Below, piece by piece: positions 55,356 to 64,000 of a stretch of 64,000 bases of DNA. The stretch comes from Saxidomus purpurata (Eukaryota; Mollusca; Bivalvia; Venerida; Veneridae), in NCBI GenBank assembly GCA_022818135.1, contig JAFMSR010000003.1, forward strand, positions 12,662,549-12,726,548, read 5' to 3'. A program made the position numbers and the translations under genes. The notes under the pieces are model-generated. The model was not told the DNA's origin. It ran no database searches and was given only the letters and a program-made list of their open reading frames with translations. Position 1 is the stretch's first letter, and every line of letters begins with the position of its first letter.

Positions 55356-58313
55356 TTTAGTAGGCTGAATCTTTCCAAAGAGCTTTTAGACGTTTTCAGC
55401 GAAACCCAGAAAAGGTCTCGTGAGCCTTGTGACGCAGGATATGAAATGGGTACAACGTTCAAAGTGGAAACATCTTAGGAGGCCCTAAGATTCTTACACG
55501 TGTATTTAAAAGTCGGATTGAACTGCACACTTCTGTATGCGTGCATCAATGAATTTCAAAGTCTGTCATCTTTGAGCCGACTTTAAATAAATGAATTGAA
55601 TTGACTTTTTGCCTTCAAGTTGATTAAATCTTGACTGACTGTTCAAAGGCCACTGGTTAAGCTACGAATGATATCTTCGTTATCAGACTTAAATAATTTT
55701 TTTCTAAAATTAACCAAAAAACATGCATGAAGTCGCGATTCAATCTAATTGAAAATGTTTGGCAATGGTTATTCATGTGACAAAGAACCTCGGTGAATCA
55801 TGCAAGTATGAAGTTCTCTGCGTATTTCTCAAACTATAAGTTGGTGAGAAACTTTTGACTAAAAGGAATTAATCGTGCGAATAAAATTCAAATGTGTGTA
55901 CCTGGGTATCTTATTGATACAATATGCATTTGCAAATAGAAACATTTGCCAAATAGAAGACGAATGTGGCTATCATTATAATTAATCCGGATATGTATGA
56001 AATAAAAATGCATTATTTTCTTGAAATTTGCATACGGCGTACTTTCGCCTACATCACCCAATCTGCACAGTTTCATCTTTGTCCGGGAATGATGATCCAT
56101 CATTTATCAAAACATTTCAAAACATTTAACAGGACCAAAAAATGGCTAAAATTTACATTTACAACTGTTTACACGCATTTTTTTCATTACGTATGTTAAA
56201 GAAAATGCGTAGATCACCTATAACATACATGTATTCGTAGTAGAGACTATAATATATCGCATAAGCCACCCACCTCTGTTGTTTTATTAGCTTCAGAACT
56301 ATCCGAAACATATCAAAATTTACACATGTAGAATTGGTTTAACATACTTAGTGTGATATCTTTTATCAGGCAAATTGCTATATACATTTTAAAGAATGGA
56401 AACAGAAAATAATTATTTTGCCAAAAAAGTAAAATATAGGTATTTTGCTATAAATAAATTCCTGATATTTTAACAGAATTGGAAACTATATCATAACAAG
56501 ACCTATACCCATAAATTTTGACACAGTAGTAATGTTAGCAACATTTAAATACATTCACAAATAGAACATGCGATACTTGTAAGCACTTGTGTGTGACAGG
56601 TATTTTTCAAAAGTACGGCGGCCATGTTGGCAGCCATCTTGGATGGCAGTAACTTTTGGGACTTTTGTGTTATGTATACTACAGACATTGAACTTTCAGA
56701 AATCATAAGTTTCATTTCTGCATGAATTTCGTCCGGGTTTAGCATATTTTGAGGCTCATAAGTCTTGTCTATTAAGAGTAATGGAATCCTTTATAATTCT
56801 ATGCACATATTCGTTTTAAGACTGTACATTTGTTATGAATTAATTTAAAGGATTTAGAAATAACTTGAATGTCAAAAAAGTTCAGCACATCAGGACGACG
56901 TGCCGCGTACAACTCTTGTTTCAAACTTGCATTAAAAGTAAAACATTTTTTAACGGTCTAGAAATATAGATCTAACAGGAAATAGAATTTGAACATGCAG
57001 ACAATGTTTAGAGTAGTAAGATGATTGTATGTTTTATAAATCGTGAAAATCATTGTAATTTCAATCGGAATATGTTTCAGTTGAAATACATTGCGTCACG
57101 AATTTCGTCAATAGCAGAGCAATAACTAGAACTGCCAATTCCAGGGGATCATGAATAGTCGTTACTTATATTAACAAATTGAATTCAAGATCTCAAAAAA
57201 ACTTGTATTGAACAAAGTCCTACTCCCGGTTACTTTTGCAACTGTACCTCATCGAGCTAGTTCTTAAAATCATTGATTTTGTCAATATAGAATAATTACA
57301 ATCCTTTTCAACTTCATTATCGTCTAATAAACAACTCTTTGTCGTTCTGATACGCATGCAGATATAAACCACTCATTCTCCAAGTCATTGTTTATTAGAT
57401 TATGAACACCGCTGGAATAGATATTATTTCATAAATACATGTAGCTTTCACAGGGCTGTACGAAAGATTTCAGGCACATGCATTTTGAAACATATTCTCC
57501 AATGCACGAGTATCAAATGCCTTACAATGAACACTCTTAAATTCTTAAGACTTTGTATAACTTTATTGATGCAAGTTCAATTAGATTTTGTATGTGCAAT
57601 TATATAGTTTTGATTTACATACACTAAAGGATAATATATCATAACCTGTGTGTTATATATTGTGTTCCGGGTTCAAATTGCCTGCCAACTTGAAGAGATT
57701 TCGAAAGAGTTTTTAGAAGATTAATAAATAGTCACTTACTTCAGATATATATATATATTTTTAAAACAATCCTACAGTAAACACATTCAAGTTTCTCCAA
57801 AATTTAACGGGGATGATAAACGGGGTTACCCTACAGGGGCCTCAAAAAAAAAAAAGAAAGTTTCTCCAAAATAACGAAACGGAATGTCCCATGTATATTC
57901 ATGTAATTGATAATTTTTAGGGTCAAAGGAATATATTGTTGTTTAGATTGTTTATAGTCCCGATCGACCGTGGGATTCCTACCCCGATGAACTTGCCAAG
58001 ACCCCAGTATGACTCCCATGCATAGTGGTACCTAACAAAATTTGAAAATTAAGGGAGTGGAAGAAATCTATACAAACCAGATTGATTATTTTATGTGTCG
58101 TAGTGAATTAATCACTAATTTTGATAATTGCACAAACTTGCCGAAATTGGCTGAACTTCGCAAACGCAAGAACTTATAATTCAGTTAAAATGTAATTAAA
58201 TTTAAAAAGGACAAGACGTTTTTATGTTGGTAAAATTTGCAAAGCAAATGTGCATGAAAATTATCATTATTTTGAAAGAGAGTATATTTAAAAACACAAA
58301 AATGGCAATATTC
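55356..58313. other. No gene seen
   Basis: 56615-56650 has GCGGCCATGTTGGCAGCC, resembling the CCAAGATGGC motif of the 5-kb transposon arms, and 56790-56930 is a worn piece of the 175-bp repeat. Otherwise featureless AT-rich DNA. Confidence 0.45.
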
Positions 58314-58350
58314 ATCATCCCCATAATCACCGTCATCATCATCATCACCG

Positions 58351-58387
<37 letters not shown>

Positions 58388-58392
58388 TGTTC
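58314..58392. repeat. (ATC)n microsatellite
   Basis: ATC/GTC triplets with a pure ATC run at 58350-58387, followed by a T-rich TTC/TTA tract to 58470. Poly-Met or poly-Ile translations here are meaningless. Confidence 0.9.
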
Positions 58393-59802
58393 TTACTTTT
58401 TCTTCTTTCTTTTATTCTTATTTCTTCTTATTATTCTTCTTTTTTCTTCTTTTTATTCTTGTTATTATTATACAGATTATGAAATACTTTAAAAGTGCCC
58501 GAAGATACAACAACATGAATAAAACAAAAATGATTTAATTCGTTATGAATGACGGAGTGACGTATACTTATACAATGATTATCAAAAAGCTTGGCTCATG
58601 ACAAAAAGATCGTGTAGCGCAACAATGAATTAATATCAATAGTCAGAAATTTGATCATGTCTTCCGTATTTGTAATGTAAATAGGAACTTTATAGACTGT
58701 ACAATCGATTATTAGTTATCTATATCTTATAGATTAAATAACGCTGTATGTTTTTTAAAAGAAAAAGATATGTAAATGACACGAAGTAACTATGTTAATT
58801 ATTTGGATTTATTTTTCGATTTTTTCAACAGCTCTAGGTAAGATTTTTTTTCTCTCAAATATCGGTCCAGTTAAGAAGACCTTAGAATGTATTTTTTACT
58901 TGGGAGCGTTTCGTGTGTCATACTGTTATCTATAAATCACCATTCAGTGCCACTATATTTTGGTTCTGTATAGTCTGTTGAGGGCGTGGTTTTTAATTAT
59001 TTTATATCTATACTTTATGTTTGTCGGACAAAATACATTTTTAAAAAAGAATTACAAATAAAAAGCTTTGATTCACACTACCCAATACTAGTATGTGCGT
59101 GGCAGTTGGTATTTTATTAAAGTCGTTGGAAAAGAGTTTTAGCGTTTGTCTGTCCGTCCGTAGACATTCTGCTATACTGATTTAGAGTGTTTGAATAAAC
59201 TAGACTGGTCAGGTTCGATTATACTGGGAAACGTGGTTCTACAAATTTAGAATCATAGTCCTCACACACTCTGTATCAAAATAATGTAAAAATGATTTCT
59301 TTAAGCTATAGAAACTTAAAAATAAACACAAGTGTCCATACGTTAATTATACCCCCAATTTATGGGAGCAAAAGAGGAATCACTTAGCCCCGTTCCGTCC
59401 TATCTTACACTTAATAAGTTAGTTTTACTTATGTTACTCTGCTGAAACCTGTACTCAACATATTCATTGACACATGATCAATCACAATGACCAGGTCATA
59501 TATAACTGTGTTTTACATTTATAAAAAAAATATTGCCCTTTTGTGCACTTATTTTCAGGTAGAAAGTATAATATCTCAAAAATAGAATGATGGTAGTGCT
59601 GCATTGAAACTCCTGGTACACAATGACAAGTTACATAACTATATTTCACAAGTTTGATAGAGTTACTGCCCTTTGTTATATGGAATATCTATGCATGAAA
59701 AAGCAACTGTGTTTGCACTTTTATCATTCATTCATTGCACCATTCAATCTATGTTTAATATGTCAGTAAAATTTACTTGTCTCTCCATGTACTTTTTGCA
59801 AA
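58393..59802. other. No gene seen
   Basis: A T-rich tract follows the microsatellite. 59140-59700 has words common to ATGCCCCC-type repeats (GTCTGTCCGTCCGTAG, ATAGAGTTACTGCCCTTTGT), so a decayed element is likely. Confidence 0.4.
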
Positions 59803-60045
59803 CAGATACTCGGGATTTGGACCCGGACATCTCCGTCCCAGCTTATTAATATACATTTTAATAAAAAATAAACTCATATTTATACAGAATCACCTACATA
59901 TGACCTACTGGAATTTGACAACAAAGAGTTTCAATCAATCAATTTCTTCTGTATAGATATGAGTTGCTTTTGTATTAAAAAATAAAAATGTATAATAATG
60001 AGCAGGGACAGAGCTGGCCGGGTTCAAACCTCAAGTATCTGTGCT
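59803..60045. mobile_element. ~240-bp foldback MITE with tRNA-like arms
   Basis: The left arm (ACAGATACTCGGGATTTGGA, CCCGGACATCTCCGTCCC, then AT-rich) and right arm (the complement with GGGACAGAGCTGGCCGGG and TTCAAACCTCAAGTATCTGT) pair over about 85 bp. The arms contain a B box-like TTCAAACC. Confidence 0.75.
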
Positions 60046-60205
60046 TTTGCACTGAGTCGAAAGACTCCGCTATGTCTAAATGTAACACCTCTACCCATTA
60101 TGTTAGTATTGTGTCATATATTTTATTTGTCAAGACGACCAAAAAGAGAAAAAGGTAGGAAAATAAACATTTAATACCGATGTAGTGTATATGTAATGAT
60201 TTTTT

Positions 60206-61175
60206 AGCTCGACTTTTCGAAGAAAAGGGGAGCTATCCTGCTCGCCCTGGCGTCGGCGTTGGTGTCGCACCTTGGTTTAGTTTTTCGTACCACCCCACTT
60301 TATTTCAAAAGTATTAGAGGTATGGCTTTGAAACTTACCATACTTGTTTACCATCATAACCTCCATGTACAGACAAGAGTACAAAAGTCTGTCAAGGTTT
60401 TTGACAGAATTATGACCCTTTTTGGACTCAGAAAATGTATTCAGCTTGGTTAAGTTTTTCGTACCACCTCACTTTATTTCAAAACCATCAGAGGTATTGC
60501 TTTGAAACTAATCATACTTGTTTACCATCATGACCTACATCAACAGACAAGAGTACATAACTCTGTCAAGATTTTTGACAGAATTATGCCCCTTTTTGAC
60601 TTAGAAAATACATTGAATATGGGTAAAATCCACTTATTGCCTTAACCCTTTGAGATATTGCTTTAAAACTTTGAATGCTTGTTAACATCATTACCCCCAT
60701 CTGTAGGCAAGAGAAGGTAACTCTGTCAGGGATTTTTTTTAAAGATTTAGGCCCTTTATCGACTTAGAATCTTGGTTAAGTTTTTCGTACCAGTCCACTT
60801 TTTGACTAAACTGTCTGAGATATTCATTTGAAAGTTGGAATACTTGTTTACCATCATGATCCCCAAACATGGGTAGAAGAAGGTAATTCTGTCAAGGATT
60901 TTATTTGAATTATGGCCCTTTTTTACTTAAAAACTCAGTTTAAATTTTCATTCTTGTCCACTTGTTGACTTAACCATTTGAGATATTACTTTGAAAGTTG
61001 TAGTACCATCATGAGACCTATCTGTAAGCAAAAGAAGATAACTTTGTGAAACTGTTTCTTGATTTGTACTTAAAAGTTCCTAGTTAAAGTCTTGTGTGCC
61101 CTTAACTGTCAAAGTTTTGTTTTATTGGCAAGCACTAAAAAAGTCGAGCGCGCTGTCCTACTGACAGCTCTTGTT
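60206..61175 (+). mobile_element. AGCTCGAC element with ~190-bp internal repeats
   Basis: Left end AGCTCGACTTTTCGAAGAAA, then CTGGCGTCGGCGTTGG; right end AAAAAGTCGAGCGCGCTG, then ACAGCTCTTGTTT. Between them are about four diverged copies of a ~190-bp unit (TTAAGTTTTTCGTACCA, CTTGTTTACCATCAT, TAACTCTGTCAAG). Confidence 0.8.
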
Positions 61176-62734
61176 TAATGTTAATATCATCTTTATCTCG
61201 TACATGTATAAGTATTACTTGACTGAATCGTTAGTCTTTTTAGCGCACCTGGGTTAAAGACTTTAGTTTTGCTTAATGTTATTGTTTCCCATTTCTTAAC
61301 GTGTTAGATGCTAGTACACGGTAGCTTTCCAACATCAGCACTGCCAGCATTTTAGAAAACATCGATTAGATAGTCTCCCTTGATTATACCTTGATTATCC
61401 GGCCTTGCATTGAATTTATCTTTTTTACTGATCCAAGCACAGATTTTCAATGAAATTTATCGTCAAATAAAATTAAATATGAGAATTTATATTCTATCCA
61501 CATTTCGAAAGTTCAGTCTAACAGTCAGTGAGCATACTGATGAACTATTGTAACATTTGTATTAAAGTATTCAGTATACATCGTAAAATTCGCCGTGCTT
61601 TTAAATTCCTATAGAAAATGAGCCTCCTCAAGTAACCAAACCAGGATTCATTTTATCATGAAGTTAGAAAATTTTGAAAACAAAAAAGGTAAATTGGATA
61701 AAAATGGAAACAGAGTGAAAAATGAATTATGGTACAAAATATACATGAATGGTACATCAACTGAGCTCGGATGAATTTTGCATACTATAATTTATTGTTC
61801 TAAACATTATGACAAAAATCTCAAAAATGGGAATAATCAAATTTGAAATCAGATGTTGTCACGTACTAAATTTGATATTTTTATTATTTTTATAAATTTG
61901 TAAAGAATGATTGTGAAGAAATTTGTGCAAAAGACGTTATGTAATTGTTTTAACGTTGGAAAAGTAAAGAAGCAATAGAAGAAAAAAATGTTCCGGGTTG
62001 GATTTTTTAAACCAGACTCAACCAACTACATAGCTTGTGGGGTAACCACTGAGTCATAATGTTTAGTTTAAACATATTTTATTGCAAATATTTACAAAAT
62101 TACACCAATAAAACATTATCATACGTATTTGGCAAAAGGGTTGACCCACGCGTTTTTTCAACTTAGCTTAAGGCCTTCCCGTTAAAGTTCCAGGACAACA
62201 ATTACAAGTAGCTCTAAGTTTACCCAGAAATATGTCTTACCAGCAGAAATGACCTTTATTCGTACCAAAAAACATTCATAACTTTGCTTTTTGATCGAAA
62301 AGTACATGTCAGAAATATAGCGCAGTATTTTTTTTAATGATATTGTAAAATCTAAGAAAGGCTTTCTGAAAACTATTTTTCATAACAAAACGACATGAAT
62401 ACGAAAGAAAGGCATATGTCAGCATTGTTTTATAGTGAATAGTCATTATCCGTTCATCTTATTTCGCAAATTGTACCTGTTTATAGCTTTTTTTTGGCTT
62501 AATCGTTTATATTTCGGATATATACCATTAACGTAGACAACTTACATGTGTCATATTTTTTTTTCAAAGTACATCCAGTTGTAGGAAATGCCTCTTTAAT
62601 ATTGTTTTGTGCACCGCTTACAAATATAAGTTCGAGTTTATCGTTCAAATTCTCTGTAGTAGTTCTCTTCATATATCACAATAACAAAGCCTCAGCATAA
62701 GGTTGATTTGTGTCTATTGATTTCATACATCACT
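61176..62734. other. No feature seen
   Basis: AT-rich; no open frame with protein-like composition and no clear repeat. Confidence 0.5.
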
Positions 62735-62915
62735 TGTATTGCCCTAAATCCTGATAATAAATCGGTCTTGAAAATAAGCCTATCTCGAGAATAAGCCGCT
62801 CATTTCTTGCAGTGGAAATGGACCTGCAAATTAGCCGATTTTGAAAATAAGCAGTGTTTTTTATAGACAGTATAGTGGTAAAATTGTGATGAAATAGAAA
62901 ATAAGCCTGATGGCA
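62735..62915. repeat. GAAAATAAGCC-type repeat
   Basis: GAAAATAAGCC or GAATAAGCCG recurs at 62768, 62788, 62841 and 62897, with CTGCAAATTAGCCGA between them. Probably an old transposon end; it abuts the broken gene at 62933. Confidence 0.5.
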
Positions 62916-62932
62916 GTCATCTTCTGACTCTT

Positions 62933-63307
62933 TCAGCAACTTTTTGCCTGAATGATGGCTTCTGCACTAGGCTTGTAGTTGGCACAGTGTATCTTGTATG
63001 TATGCTCACTCTCTCGCACCTCGTACGTGATGAAAATATCAGCACCACCGTCGCCGTTTCGAAGCTGTCCGTGTATACATAGGTTTATGTCTCTGGTGAA
63101 TATTCTTCCGAGATCATGGCTTGTGTCATGGATTTCTTTTTATATTTTAATCTTACACACATTTTTTGAGTCCACCCATAGTATTGCGGAAACTGGTATT
63201 TAATGGCACTTCTTTCAATAGTTCTGATACTTCCGATAGATCACCGTCCAAGATTGGCAGCTGTGCTCTCCTCATCATCATAGTTTCATCTACAAAATTG
63301 TACTTTG
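62933..63307 (-). pseudogene. Frameshifted fragment of an unidentified protein-coding gene
   Basis: On the minus strand, after an AG acceptor-like site at 63308, one frame reads KYNFVDETMMMRRAQLPILD then SEVSELLKEVPLNTSFRN and stops at 63153. A second frame, from about 63141, reads HDTSHDLGRIFTRDINLCIH, then GQLRNGDGGADIFITYEV and ends EAIIQAKSC with a stop at 62933. Both look like ordinary globular protein, not repeat translation, and the two could be one frame broken near the A-rich stretch 63142-63158. I do not recognise the family. It may be a decayed gene, a transposon ORF, or a real exon with a sequencing indel. Confidence 0.45.
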
Positions 63308-63437
63308 CTATAAAAATAGCACATCAAATAAAACACACTGTGACTTTTCTTTAAAATTATTTTAGATTTACTTTTTCAAATGATAATTTCTTTTTTTATA
63401 TTGTCAGTAGGACTTGACACGGAAGACCTTTTGATTG

Positions 63438-64000
63438 TGATGATATTACAGCGCGCGTTCGGATACGGCTTTGGTGACCTAGCGCGCGTTCAGATACGTT
63501 GGTTATAGCTTCCGGTAACAACCGGAGTGATATAACAGCACATTCAGATAAGTCAGTTATAGCTTTCGGTAAAAACCGGAGTGATATAACAGTGCGCTTT
63601 CGGATACGTCAGATAAAGCTTTCGGTAACAATAGGAGTGATATATCAGCGCGCGTTCACATACGTCGGCTATAGTTTTCGGTGACAATCGGAGTGATATA
63701 ACAGTGAGCGCTCGGATACGACGTCGACTATAGCTTTCGGTAACAACCGGAGTGATTTATTAGTGCGCTTTCAGATAAGTCGGTTATAGCTTTCGGTAAC
63801 AACCGGAGTGATGTAACAGTGAGCGTTCAGATACGTCGGCTATAGCTTTCGGTAACAACCGGAGTGATAAAACAGCGCGCGTTCGGATACGACGTCAACT
63901 ATAGCTTTCGATAATAACCGGAGTGATTTATTATTGCGCTTTCAGATAAGTCTGTTATAGCTTTCGGTAACAACCGGAGTGATATAAGAGTGAGCATTCG
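63438..64000. repeat. 56-59-bp GC-rich minisatellite, runs off the window
   Basis: About nine copies of a unit built from GATATAACAGCGCGCGTTCG, GATACGTCGGCTATAGCTTT and CGGTAACAACCGGAGT. Each copy has a small palindrome, CCGGT-AACA-ACCGG in the best copies. Some copies carry an extra ACG. It is GC-richer than the surrounding DNA. Confidence 0.88.

Noticed and set aside
58202..58538. Poly-Met / poly-Ile open frames
   Set aside because: Microsatellite translation.
48620..64000. CRISPR array (21-bp and 56-bp repeats)
   Set aside because: Units are contiguous with no unique spacers, and the genome is eukaryotic.

Overview
This is a eukaryotic genomic window, AT-rich and repeat-dense, with split genes, GT-AG introns, tRNA-derived SINEs, many foldback/MITE-like elements and two runs of exactly 500 N (37119-37618 and 51277-51776). 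The gene families (NOX2-type NADPH oxidase, RING-less B-box/TRIM-like protein with a propeller-like C-terminus, MOLO1/TPM-like secreted protein) and the repeat types (elements starting ATGCCCCC or AGCTCGAC, for example) suggest a lophotrochozoan, most likely a bivalve mollusc. That assignment is inference; no marker gene in the window settles it.

Layout. 1-17.6 kb: one isolated coding exon on the minus strand (2145-2597, Ser/Arg-rich, unknown gene) in a repeat landscape: a 32-bp minisatellite, a 2-kb minisatellite with a 46-bp unit that duplicated as a ~525-bp block and took in a SINE, a SINE split by a 2.2-kb nested insertion, and a palindromic element just upstream of the first large gene. 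17.7-36.5 kb: nine plus-strand exons encoding the first 306 residues of a NOX2-like NADPH oxidase (the membrane haem domain). Its 10.5-kb sixth intron holds a complete two-exon B-box protein gene on the opposite strand (27160-30661) plus several repeat elements. The oxidase reading frame reaches 36486 and then runs into the first N gap; the FAD/NADPH half is not found anywhere after it.

37.6-51 kb: a GC-richer patch with a Cys-rich minus-strand ORF, a 37-bp satellite that reverses orientation to form a large palindrome, then a complete six-coding-exon minus-strand gene (41643-50255, 252 aa) for a signal-peptide-bearing MOLO1/TPM-like protein. One of its introns is almost filled by a 5.07-kb transposon with long inverted arms and a fossil ORF; another holds a 21-bp minisatellite that is open on both strands. 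51-64 kb: second gap, several MITE-like elements, a LINE ORF2 tail fragment, a 1-kb AGCTCGAC element, a frameshifted unidentified gene fragment (62933-63307) and a GC-rich 56-bp minisatellite running off the end.

The oxidase and the B-box protein both belong to families often linked to innate defence, but their shared position is the only evidence here for a link. I saw no operon, CRISPR array, bacterial gene or intact virus. The most unusual structures are the 65-bp tandem array that copies the end of NOX exon 4 together with its 5' splice site, and the loss of the NOX 3' half at an assembly gap.
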